The translations under genes were made by a program, and so were the position numbers. Positions 4,870 to 11,169 of a stretch of 11,169 bases of DNA are shown here, piece by piece (the first letter of the stretch is position 1; every line of letters begins with the position of its first letter). The notes below the pieces were generated by a model. That model made no database searches. It was not told the origin of the DNA and saw nothing but the letters and a program-made list of their open reading frames with translations. Source of the stretch: an uncultured Clostridia bacterium (GTDB lineage: Bacteria > Bacillota > Clostridia > Christensenellales > CAG-917); contig CANQCC010000050.1 in assembly GCA_947589635.1 (NCBI GenBank), positions 1 through 11,169 of the forward strand, read 5' to 3'.

Positions 4870-5733
4870 ATGCTTGAAATTCGCAATCTGACAAAAGTGT
4901 ATCAAGGAGGCGCTAAACCCTCCGTGGACAACATCTCTTTCGAGGTGAACGACGGGGAAATTTTCGGCTTTATCGGGCCTAACGGCGCGGGCAAATCCAC
5001 GACCATCAAGTGCATGGCGGGCATAATCTCCATGACCGAAGGGGATATCGTCATAGACGGAAAGAGCATGCGCGAAAATCCCATCGAAGCAAAGAAAAAT
5101 ATTGGCTACGTCAGCGACGACCACGCGCTTTACGAGGGGTTGACGGGCGTGGAGTACATCAACTTTATCGCCGACGTATTCTTTGTAAGCTCCGCCGAAA
5201 GAGAGGCAAAACTTAAGCGCCTTGCGGAAATGTTCGAGCTTGAGGGGGCTTTAAGCAAGCAAATTTCCACATATTCGCATGGAATGAAGCAAAAACTCAA
5301 CATCATAGGCGCGCTCATCCACGAGCCGAAACTCTGGATATTGGACGAGCCTATGACCGGTCTCGATCCCAAATCCGCATACAACCTAAAACAGCTGATG
5401 CGCGAGCATGCGGAAAAGGGAAACAGCGTGTTTTTCAGCTCGCACGTGCTTGAAGTGGTGGAGAAGGTCTGCGACCGCATAGGCATCATCGACGAAGGAC
5501 ACCTTATAACGACTTGCACGCTTGAGGAACTTAAACTTCGCAACAAAGACAGATCTCTTGAGGAGCTTTTCCTTAAATTGACCGACGATGAGTTTTCAAA
5601 AAATTTGTATCAAAATGCGGGGCATAGTGAAAATTCCGCAGATATCGTGACGGAAACAACCACGGAGTATTCTAAAAATGACGAAAATTTAGAAGACTTA
5701 TCTGAAAAATCAGATGGGGAAGGCAAGCTATGA
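4870..5733 (+). CDS. ABC transporter ATP-binding protein (ABC-2 exporter type)
   Basis: The chosen start is ATG at 4870 because GGAG (4861-4864) lies five bases upstream and the protein then begins MLEIRNLTKVY, the standard ABC N-terminus. It has 287 residues. Motifs: Walker A GPNGAGKST (36-44), signature YSHGMKQ (135-141, the SHGMKQ variant common in ABC-2 exporters), Walker B LWILDE (155-160) with GLDP, and the H-loop SSH ending at His192. It would hydrolyse ATP in the cytoplasm to drive the membrane partner encoded next. The last 45 or so residues, after LTDDEF, are a Glu/Asp/Ser/Thr-rich, probably disordered tail absent from the minimal ATPase fold. Its stop overlaps the next start as ATGA, indicating translational coupling. 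The substrate cannot be told from sequence. Confidence 0.95.
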   Translation: MLEIRNLTKVYQGGAKPSVDNISFEVNDGEIFGFIGPNGAGKSTTIKCMAGIISMTEGDIVIDGKSMRENPIEAKKNIGYVSDDHALYEGLTGVEYINFIADVFFVSSAEREAKLKRLAEMFELEGALSKQISTYSHGMKQKLNIIGALIHEPKLWILDEPMTGLDPKSAYNLKQLMREHAEKGNSVFFSSHVLEVVEKVCDRIGIIDEGHLITTCTLEELKLRNKDRSLEELFLKLTDDEFSKNLYQNAGHSENSADIVTETTTEYSKNDENLEDLSEKSDGEGKL

Positions 5734-7499
5734 GAGATTTTTTGCTTGTCTTCAAAATCCTATATAAAAACGCGAACGTCAAAAAGGTCGACGCAAGCGG
5801 AAAGCGTAAAATATCGCAAAAGATAATCTTGTTTATTGTCGCCCTTCCGTTGCTTTTGATTTTCGGCGCGATAGTCGGCATGACAGTATGGGCGGACGTG
5901 CTTAACTTAAAGGATCTGTCTGCGCTTATCACCGCTATAGTGGCTATGGGACAGATCTTCACGCTGATGTTCGGGTTGCACAATGTGATATCCATACTGT
6001 ATTCGGGGGATGACAGAGCGTTGATGAACTCGCTGCCCATAAGGCCAACGTCCGTATTTATGGCAAAATTTGCTTTGAGTTATGTGCAATTGTTCAAAAT
6101 ATCCTCGATCATAATAATTCCGCTCTCGTTGACGGCGGCAATCACCTACGCGGCGTGCGGAAGGGCGATGTTTTACGCATTTTTTGCGCTGTTTTTTGTC
6201 GTAGCGTTGATAGCTCCGCTTCTGCCGCTTGCCGTGATAACGCTGTTTTCGCTGCCGATAAGCTATATCGGCTCGTACCTTAAAGGTCACAGCGTGCTTA
6301 AATCCATACTGTCGATACTCATTTATGTGGCGCTGTTTGCGGCGTATATTGCCGTAGTGTTCCTAATAAATTCAAGCACCGAGACTTTGGACGGAGGGGA
6401 GAGCGCAAGCGGAGTGGTCTCGCTTGGCAGCTCGTTGTCGGGCATCGCCGCGTTCGGCAGGGCGTTTTATCCCACTAAAGTATCTGTGGAGTGCGCGCTC
6501 GGCATAAACGGCTGGGTAAATTTTGGCATATCGGCGGCAATCACAATAGGTATTATCGCGCTTACAACGCTTCTTGCGGCGCTGTTTTTCAAGCGCATAA
6601 CACAGCGCAGCCTTGAGTCGGCAGGAGACAGAAGCAAGAGTTCCGCTCAGGTCTCATTCAGGCAGAGCGGACATATTCCCGCCCTCATCAAGCGCGATTT
6701 TATGAGCCTTATCCGCAATTCGCAGATGGCGCTTTCAAACTTCGCCAACATGCTCTTAAGCCCGGTTTTTATCGTTTTGATTTACTTCTTCACGATAAAA
6801 AATATGCAATCTTCAGCCGAAGCCGCCGAAATTTCGGCGCAGGTTGCGGGCGTGATAGGGATGTCTCTCGCTTTTCTGTTTTCGTCCATATATCTGGGCG
6901 GAGCAAATATGCTGGCAATGCTCGCGTTCTCAAGGGAGGGCAAGGCATATTATCTCAACAGATCGCTGCCCATTTCTGCTGGCACGCAGGTAAAGGCTAA
7001 ACTTCTCCTCGCGCTTGCGGCAAGCGGAATAATAAATTTGATCGACTTCATTCTTGTCGTCGCACTGTACGGAGCGGGCATTGTCAACGGCCTGATGTTT
7101 TTCATCTGCAGCGACATGTGTATCGTGGGCGGCGTAGGCCTCAACGTCTATGCGGACGCTCGCTTTGGCAATGCGGATTGGAGCACGCGTCAGGAACTTC
7201 AGCAGTCTGCAGGCGGCATAAATCGCCTTATTGTCGCGCTTGCATCCGTAGCCGTACCCGTGGTCGGAATGATACTCGGCGTGATACTTGCGGGCGTTGC
7301 GCGCGGGCTTTCCATGACGATGATATATCTGATATTCTGGGCGGTGTGCGCAGCCTTATCGGCGGCGTTTATGGGACTTGGACTTGCGCTATCGCTTAAA
7401 TACGCAGCAAAATATCTTGAAAACTTCGGCGAACGCAAAAGGACCGTGCGCTCGACGCGCGGAGGGTTCAGACCGCCTCGCGGAGGCTTGCTCAGATGA
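5730..7499 (+). CDS. ABC transporter permease, large ABC-2 type
   Basis: This 589-residue protein has about 12 hydrophobic segments (first about residues 28-52, last about 530-555) with soluble loops around 210-235 and 285-320. It begins with a short basic cytoplasmic N-terminus, and its start ATG overlaps the ATPase stop (ATGA). Size and layout fit the large putative ABC-2 permeases of Bacillota (ABC_tran_2-like) rather than the 250-residue type; two related halves may be fused. Motifs such as DDRALMNSLPI and REGKAYYLNRSLPIS, about 300 residues apart, look like repeated versions of one loop, which supports internal duplication. The C-terminus ends in an Arg/Gly/Pro-rich tail, TRGGFRPPRGGLLR. 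With the ATPase it should form an exporter or a membrane-remodelling transporter of unknown substrate. Confidence 0.88.
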   Translation: MRDFLLVFKILYKNANVKKVDASGKRKISQKIILFIVALPLLLIFGAIVGMTVWADVLNLKDLSALITAIVAMGQIFTLMFGLHNVISILYSGDDRALMNSLPIRPTSVFMAKFALSYVQLFKISSIIIIPLSLTAAITYAACGRAMFYAFFALFFVVALIAPLLPLAVITLFSLPISYIGSYLKGHSVLKSILSILIYVALFAAYIAVVFLINSSTETLDGGESASGVVSLGSSLSGIAAFGRAFYPTKVSVECALGINGWVNFGISAAITIGIIALTTLLAALFFKRITQRSLESAGDRSKSSAQVSFRQSGHIPALIKRDFMSLIRNSQMALSNFANMLLSPVFIVLIYFFTIKNMQSSAEAAEISAQVAGVIGMSLAFLFSSIYLGGANMLAMLAFSREGKAYYLNRSLPISAGTQVKAKLLLALAASGIINLIDFILVVALYGAGIVNGLMFFICSDMCIVGGVGLNVYADARFGNADWSTRQELQQSAGGINRLIVALASVAVPVVGMILGVILAGVARGLSMTMIYLIFWAVCAALSAAFMGLGLALSLKYAAKYLENFGERKRTVRSTRGGFRPPRGGLLR

Positions 7500-7504
7500 T
7501 TTTT

Positions 7505-7534
7505 ATCGGAATATTTCAGCATAAAATATCCGAT
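7505..7534 (+). repeat. Hairpin between permease gene and ruvX
   Basis: ATCGGAATATTT (7505-7516) pairs with AAATATCCGAT (7524-7534) with one bulged base. It lies just after the permease stop codon. The downstream bases are not T-rich, so it is at best a weak terminator or a processing signal. Confidence 0.4.
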
Positions 7535-7574
7535 TAGAATACCCAAAATCGCATATAATACTTGAGGGGACAAA

Positions 7575-8006
7575 ATGTATAAACACAAGATAGGACTTGA
7601 CGTTGGAGACGTGAGGATTGGGGTCGCTGTGAGCGATCTTATGGGGCTTACCGCAAACCCGCGCGAAACGTATGTCCGCAAAAAGGATGATATAGCGGCG
7701 GACATCGCATATTTTTGCGAGTATGCAAAAAAAGAGGACGCGGACGCGTTTATTTTGGGACTTCCCAAAAACATGGACGGCAGCGAAGGGCCTCGCGCGG
7801 AGGTCACAAGGCAATTTGGCGATATGCTTGCCGCGGCAAGCGGGATCCCCGTGATATATCAGGACGAAAGGTTGACGACTGTATCCGCAGAGCGCGTCCT
7901 TCTTGAGGCGGATATGCGCAGGGAAAAGCGCAAACAGGTGATAGATAAGGTGGCAGCCGCGATAATTTTGCAGGCCTATCTTGACAGAGTTTCCCGCACC
8001 TTGTAA
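7575..8006 (+). CDS. ruvX: Putative pre-16S rRNA nuclease / Holliday junction resolvase, YqgF family
   Basis: The 143-residue protein has the typical YqgF/RuvX length and RNase H-like motifs: GLDVGDVRIGVAVSD near the N-terminus with the first catalytic Asp, GLPKNMDGSEGPRA in the middle, YQDERLTTVSAE with the Glu of the active site, and DKVAAAIILQAYLD near the end with the last Asp. Family members process the 5' end of 16S rRNA in Escherichia coli and were proposed as Holliday junction resolvases. The ATG at 7575 has GAGGGG (7564-7569) five bases upstream. A DUF1292 gene follows, as in Bacillus (yrrK-yrzB), which supports orthology. A TATAAT at 7554-7559 overlaps the right distance for a -10, but no clear -35 was found. 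Confidence 0.95.
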   Translation: MYKHKIGLDVGDVRIGVAVSDLMGLTANPRETYVRKKDDIAADIAYFCEYAKKEDADAFILGLPKNMDGSEGPRAEVTRQFGDMLAAASGIPVIYQDERLTTVSAERVLLEADMRREKRKQVIDKVAAAIILQAYLDRVSRTL

Positions 8007-8017
8007 CGTGCTTATCA

Positions 8018-8051
8018 GTCTCGATTTGCCCGCCTTGTGACGGCGCGAGAC
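8018..8051 (+). terminator. Possible hairpin terminator after ruvX
   Basis: GTCTCG (8018-8023) pairs with CGAGAC (8046-8051), and an inner CGCC/GGCG (8031-8034 with 8042-8045) extends the stem with a bulge on the left. It is followed by AAAATTTTCTT, a poor but present T-rich stretch. Confidence 0.35.
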
Positions 8052-8060
8052 AAAATTTTC

Positions 8061-8088
8061 TTGCAATTTTTGATAATTGTGATAATAT
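8061..8088 (+). promoter_or_regulatory. Possible promoter for the DUF1292 gene
   Basis: TTGCAA (8061-8066) and TAATAT (8083-8088) are 16 bases apart, with an extended -10 TG at 8080-8081. Each hexamer matches consensus at four of six positions. It would give the DUF1292-lipoprotein pair a promoter separate from ruvX. Confidence 0.45.
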
Positions 8089-8130
8089 ATGGCTTAGAAA
8101 TTATTCGCCGCAAGGCAAAAGGAGAAATAT

Positions 8131-8532
8131 ATGGCAGATTTTTTTGACGACGACATCAACGAGCAGGAAGACGAGGATATAATAACTCTTCACAACTACG
8201 AAACGGACAAGGACGAGGACTTTTATCATCTTGCCACGCTTGACGTGGACAAGAAGTGGTACATCGTCATGCAGCCCGTACAGCCTCTTCCCGACATCGG
8301 CGAAGACGAGGTGCTTATCTATGAGATAGTCACCGATAAAAACGGCGATTCCACCTTCAAGCCCATAGAGGACGAGGCGGAGCTTCAGAAGGTCTTCGAC
8401 GAGTTCCGCAACGAGCTTGAAAAGCAGGGCTTCGATATCGGCTGCGAATGCGACTGCGAGGATTGTCACCATGATGACGACGATCCCGACGGGGGCAACT
8501 GCTGCGAGGGCGGCTGCTGTCACATGCATTGA
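8131..8532 (+). CDS. DUF1292 (YrzB-like) protein with Cys/His-rich tail
   Basis: The 133-residue acidic protein starts at ATG 8131 with AAGGAG (8119-8124) six bases upstream. Residues of about 15-95 match the small DUF1292 domain: DIITLHNYE, FYHLATLDVDKKWYIVMQP, EDEVLIYEIV and the FKPIEDEAELQKVFDEF helix. The family is common in Bacillota next to ruvX, and its function is not known. The last 29 residues (105-133) are unusual: CECDCEDCHH, an Asp-rich linker, then CCEGG and CCHMH, in all eight Cys and four His. That pattern suggests a metal-binding tail, by inference only. The next gene's start is 36 bases beyond the stop on the same strand, so they may be co-transcribed. Confidence 0.88.
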   Translation: MADFFDDDINEQEDEDIITLHNYETDKDEDFYHLATLDVDKKWYIVMQPVQPLPDIGEDEVLIYEIVTDKNGDSTFKPIEDEAELQKVFDEFRNELEKQGFDIGCECDCEDCHHDDDDPDGGNCCEGGCCHMH

Positions 8533-8539
8533 TTGAGGA

Positions 8540-8553
8540 CGAGGCTTGCCTCG
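8540..8553 (+). repeat. CUUG-loop hairpin ahead of the LRR lipoprotein ribosome site
   Basis: CGAGG (8540-8544) and CCTCG (8549-8553) enclose a CTTG loop, a known stable RNA tetraloop type. It ends six bases before the GGAG at 8560-8563. The core AGGCTTGCCT also occurs at 4844-4853 ahead of the ABC ATPase. Confidence 0.5.
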
Positions 8554-8567
8554 GCTGTCGGAGTTTT

Positions 8568-9794
8568 ATGAAAAATAAAATTTTTTCCATACTATCCGCG
8601 GGAGCTGTGCTTTTGCTTGCTCTTGTCGAACTTTTTGGTTGCAATGCGGACAAAATCAAGTTGAAATTTACTTTGCAGACTTCCCTTGACGGAAGCGGCT
8701 ATGTCGTTTCCGCCGCCGAGGGAGACGGCAAAAGTATAGAAATTCCCGAAGAAAACGCCTTTTCAAAGGTCATCGGCATAGGGCAGAGCGCGTTTGAAGG
8801 AAAAACCAAACTTGAAAAAGTGACAATACCTGCGACTGTCAAGACGATTGGCAAAAACGCGTTCAAAAATTGCGTCTCGCTTAAGAGCGTCGACATAAAA
8901 GGAAACTCCCTTCTTAAAATCGAGCAGGGAGCGTTTGAAGGCTGCGCGTCGCTTGAGTCCATACGCATCCCCGCCTCCGTCGAAACGCTTGAAGACGGCG
9001 CGTTCAAGGAGTGTGTGGGGCTTAAAGAGTTCATCGCGGGAGATTCGGGCTCCGACTTGAAAAACATATCGTCAGGCGTCTTTGAGGGGTGCGAAAATTT
9101 AAGCCGCGTCGTAGGAAAATTCGACCTGATATCCGACATCGGAAGCGACATAAAAATTAAAGAGATCGCCATCCACGACGACATCGTCTACGGCTTCGGG
9201 CAAAGTCTCGATACGCCGTATCAGCCATCCGAAAAGGTTCTGAGCATAGAAAAGATAGAGTTTACAAATCCTGCCGTCAGCATGATAGGCGACTATGCGT
9301 TTTCGGCGTGCGCGGGGCTTAAGAGCGTGACCATCCCAAACACCGTGACCTATATCGGCAAGGGAGCTTTCGCAAGTTGCGCGCAGCTTGCTATAACGCT
9401 GGAGGAAGGCAACGAAAAATACGACTTAGAAAACGGCGCTCTCTATTGCAAAGACCTCTCGACCCCCGAATACGGATATCTGTACGCCGTGATAAACGCC
9501 GCGACGCTTCCTCAAAACATATCGAGGCTTTGCTCGGGCAGCGTCGTCAGAAGTTCGGCGGAAGAGTTTACGCTGCCGGGGACGCTGTCCTATATCGAAA
9601 ATTTCGCGTTTATGCCGTCTTGCGGGATAAAGAAGCTGACGCTGTTTGACAACGCGAATCTGCATATCGAAAGCAAAGCGTTTGCGCTTGCGCCCGACGG
9701 ATTCGAGATAAGATTTGTCGGCAGCGCGGACAGATGGGCAAGCCTCTCTCAAAATTCAGACCTGAGCGGCGTGACCGTCACGATAGAAGGATAA
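8568..9794 (+). CDS. Lipoprotein with BspA-type leucine-rich repeats
   Basis: The start ATG at 8568 follows GGAG (8560-8563) by four bases and yields 408 residues beginning with a lipoprotein signal: MKNK, a hydrophobic core, and the lipobox LFGC with Cys25. An upstream in-frame TTG at 8529 is ignored because it lacks a ribosome site and would bury the signal peptide. From about residue 70 on the protein carries LRR_5 (BspA-type) repeats: IGIGQSAFEG, LEKVTIPATV, IGKNAFKNC, LKSVDI, IEQGAFEGC, LESIRIPASV, LEDGAFKEC, and again IGDYAFSAC, LKSVTIPNTV, IGKGAFASC. It ends with IRFVGSADRWASL and VTVTIEG, a cap pattern. Such proteins are exposed on the surface and bind host or bacterial partners in some species. 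Middle repeats (about 190-235) are degenerate. A bidirectional terminator follows. Confidence 0.93.
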   Translation: MKNKIFSILSAGAVLLLALVELFGCNADKIKLKFTLQTSLDGSGYVVSAAEGDGKSIEIPEENAFSKVIGIGQSAFEGKTKLEKVTIPATVKTIGKNAFKNCVSLKSVDIKGNSLLKIEQGAFEGCASLESIRIPASVETLEDGAFKECVGLKEFIAGDSGSDLKNISSGVFEGCENLSRVVGKFDLISDIGSDIKIKEIAIHDDIVYGFGQSLDTPYQPSEKVLSIEKIEFTNPAVSMIGDYAFSACAGLKSVTIPNTVTYIGKGAFASCAQLAITLEEGNEKYDLENGALYCKDLSTPEYGYLYAVINAATLPQNISRLCSGSVVRSSAEEFTLPGTLSYIENFAFMPSCGIKKLTLFDNANLHIESKAFALAPDGFEIRFVGSADRWASLSQNSDLSGVTVTIEG

Positions 9795-9819
9795 AGCGTC
9801 AGAATTTATCGTTTATAAC

Positions 9820-9859
9820 AAAAAGCAGCCGATTTCACTTGCATAAGAGGCTGCTTTTT
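9820..9859. terminator. Bidirectional terminator between convergent genes
   Basis: AAAAAGCAGCC (9820-9830) pairs perfectly with GGCTGCTTTTT (9849-9859) around an 18-base loop. The T-run on the plus strand and the A-run on the left make it usable for the LRR lipoprotein gene and, in reverse, for the phosphoesterase gene. Confidence 0.85.
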
Positions 9860-9902
9860 ATTTGCAATTGATTTTATGTGCATATGAAACTTAATTCAGC
9901 CG

Positions 9903-9943
9903 CATATAAATCGCATTCACTATCATTTCAAACGATTTATATG
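9903..9943. repeat. 11-bp inverted repeat at the end of the phosphoesterase gene
   Basis: CATATAAATCG (9903-9913) and CGATTTATATG (9933-9943) are perfect complements separated by 19 bases. The right arm contains the stop codon of the minus-strand gene (9937-9939). No T-run follows on either strand. Confidence 0.5.
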
Positions 9944-11169
9944 AGCTTCTGAGAGTGCAGAATTTCAAGTTTGGCGTTTACGAATTTCAGATAGATCCCG
10001 TCGTTCAATATCTCTATCGCGGCGCCTGTAAACGCTCCGGCAAAGATAGTCTCGTCGACTTCGAGGGTATTGCTGCGCTTGCCGCCGATCACGCAAGGAT
10101 AGGACGCGATGTTTCGCATCGAGTACGGCTCATAGACGTAGCTCCTATGCTGATGACCGCTTATAAGCAGGTCGACGCCTATGCGTTCGGTCTCCGCGGT
10201 GATAAGCGGGCCAAGCTTCCAATATGCATCTTTGGAGGGCGAGACGTAGGGCATATGGCAAAGCGCGACGCGATATTTTGCTCCGTCTTCGTTATCCTCC
10301 TCGGAGGGCAACGTCTTAAGCCATTCATATTCTTCGGCGCGATATTCGTCAAAGTTTGCCGTAGCGCCCGCCATCGCTCCGTCGTCGCTGAGGTCGCACG
10401 CGAGATCAAGCACATAAAACATCACGTCGCCGACTCGCAACGTATAGTAAAATTTGCCGTCTTTTGAGGGTATATAATCGGGAAGATATTTAAGGCGGGA
10501 GCCTACGCTTTCATGATTGCCCCTCGTCATGATCACGGGCAAGGAGCCCGATGTTATCTTGCCGAGCGTCTTATAAACCAGCGTGACCTGAAACTCGTCC
10601 GAGACGTCGTTGAAGTGATCGCCGTTTGCAATAAGCATGTCCAGTTCGTCCCCAAAATAGCGCGAGGCGGATACGGCTCCTTTTTCGATCAGGTGATTGT
10701 CGCTGAAATTGAATATCTGTATGCCGTCGCTCAGATCTACGGGACGGAAGGAAAAACTTTTTTTGACGGTGGCGCCTGACGAGGCGAGATACGCGCGATT
10801 TCTTATGACGGAAGTGCAACTGAACGTATATGATTTAACTTCGTCGAGGAGTTGTTTGGGCACGCTGATCTTGTGTATCGTGGACACATTTTTGCTGCCG
10901 CCCGTGGAGTCATAAAACACGCGATCGCCGATTTGCACGCTCGCCACCGAGCTTTTAGAAGTGGATATGGCGATCTGATATTCGTCGCCGACGTCAAAGA
11001 CTACGGCGCCGGAGTTGAAATACATGGGGCGTAGGTCAAATACTCCGAAGCAGGTCACGCATATTAAGACGACGCCAAGCGCCGATGCAAGAATTATCCT
11101 TACGACCTTTTGACGTCTGAATTTCGGGAGAAATAATACTGAAAGTACCCCCCCCCCCCGCAAAACTTC
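9937..11169 (-). CDS. Membrane-anchored calcineurin-like metallophosphoesterase, 5' end unresolved
   Basis: Reading from the TTG at 11163 the frame has 408 residues; it stays open to the window edge, so the true start may lie outside. A basic segment (KFRRQK) precedes a membrane helix (about 20-42), placing the rest outside. Residues of about 50-140 form a beta-rich domain like the N-terminal domain of purple acid phosphatases. The catalytic domain shows the metal ligands in order: DNH (155-157), GDHFND (181-186), GNHE (216-219), CHMP with His303, and GHQH (337-340), a complete set for a two-metal centre. It could hydrolyse phosphomonoesters or diesters; the substrate is unknown. No Shine-Dalgarno or ATG is found near the N-terminus, and codons 2-6 lie in or next to a run of 12 G (11148-11159). 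The gene converges on the LRR lipoprotein gene. Confidence 0.85.
   Translation of the reverse strand, partial: EVLRGGGVLSVLFLPKFRRQKVVRIILASALGVVLICVTCFGVFDLRPMYFNSGAVVFDVGDEYQIAISTSKSSVASVQIGDRVFYDSTGGSKNVSTIHKISVPKQLLDEVKSYTFSCTSVIRNRAYLASSGATVKKSFSFRPVDLSDGIQIFNFSDNHLIEKGAVSASRYFGDELDMLIANGDHFNDVSDEFQVTLVYKTLGKITSGSLPVIMTRGNHESVGSRLKYLPDYIPSKDGKFYYTLRVGDVMFYVLDLACDLSDDGAMAGATANFDEYRAEEYEWLKTLPSEEDNEDGAKYRVALCHMPYVSPSKDAYWKLGPLITAETERIGVDLLISGHQHRSYVYEPYSMRNIASYPCVIGGKRSNTLEVDETIFAGAFTGAAIEILNDGIYLKFVNAKLEILHSQKLI
11148..11159. repeat. Homopolymer run of 12 C (12 G on the coding strand)
   Basis: Twelve consecutive C's lie ten bases from the right edge, inside the open frame of the minus-strand phosphoesterase. 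It may be a slippage-prone tract that switches the reading frame, or an artefact of a sequence or contig end. Confidence 0.9.

Noticed and set aside
7199..7807. Minus-strand frame over the permease end and ruvX
   Set aside because: It covers two recognisable plus-strand genes and shows no domain; long antisense frames are common at this base composition.
1..11169. tRNA, rRNA, CRISPR arrays, transposases or phage genes
   Set aside because: None was seen on either strand; no regularly spaced repeats, tRNA-like folds or mobile-element motifs were found by reading.

Overview
The window looks like a chromosomal piece of an endospore-forming member of the Bacillota (Clostridia-like), probably uncultured. 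The evidence is a spoVAD-spoVAE pair, a YunB-family sporulation protein, the RuvX-DUF1292 pair that Bacillus and Clostridia keep together, strong Shine-Dalgarno sites, near-consensus sigma-A promoters and two lipoproteins. Most genes have moderate GC. The first lipoprotein gene is visibly richer in A+T.

Layout. 1-677: the 3' end of spoVAD and all of spoVAE (spore dipicolinate uptake). 678-990: an AT-rich gap holding a sigma-A promoter, a 27-residue membrane peptide gene and a terminator. 993-1640 (-): YunB family protein. 1641-1985: a divergent intergenic region with a consensus promoter and a highly structured leader RNA. The leader has a long hairpin, a loop that can pair downstream, an antiterminator arm and an intrinsic terminator. 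1986-3221: the lipoprotein gene it controls. 3376-4677: rarA, whose promoter sits so close to the start codon that the mRNA should be leaderless or nearly so. 4870-7499: a translationally coupled ABC ATPase and large permease. 7575-8532: ruvX and a DUF1292 (YrzB-like) gene with an unusual Cys/His-rich tail. 8568-9794: a lipoprotein with BspA-type leucine-rich repeats. 9937 to the right edge (-): a membrane-anchored metallophosphoesterase whose 5' end runs into a 12-nt poly-G tract.

Genes that work together: SpoVAD and SpoVAE act in dipicolinate import, and YunB belongs to the same developmental programme. RarA and RuvX act on stalled forks and Holliday junctions or in rRNA processing. The ABC pair forms one exporter-type transporter of unknown substrate. 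Two lipoproteins and the phosphoesterase are predicted to face outward from the membrane.

The best candidate for something undescribed is the leader at 1795-1951. Its sequence supports mutually exclusive structures like those of a transcription-terminating riboswitch or attenuator, it matches no class I can recognise, and it precedes a surface lipoprotein rather than a metabolic gene. The 27-residue membrane peptide unit is the second candidate. All calls come from reading the sequence; no database search was run.
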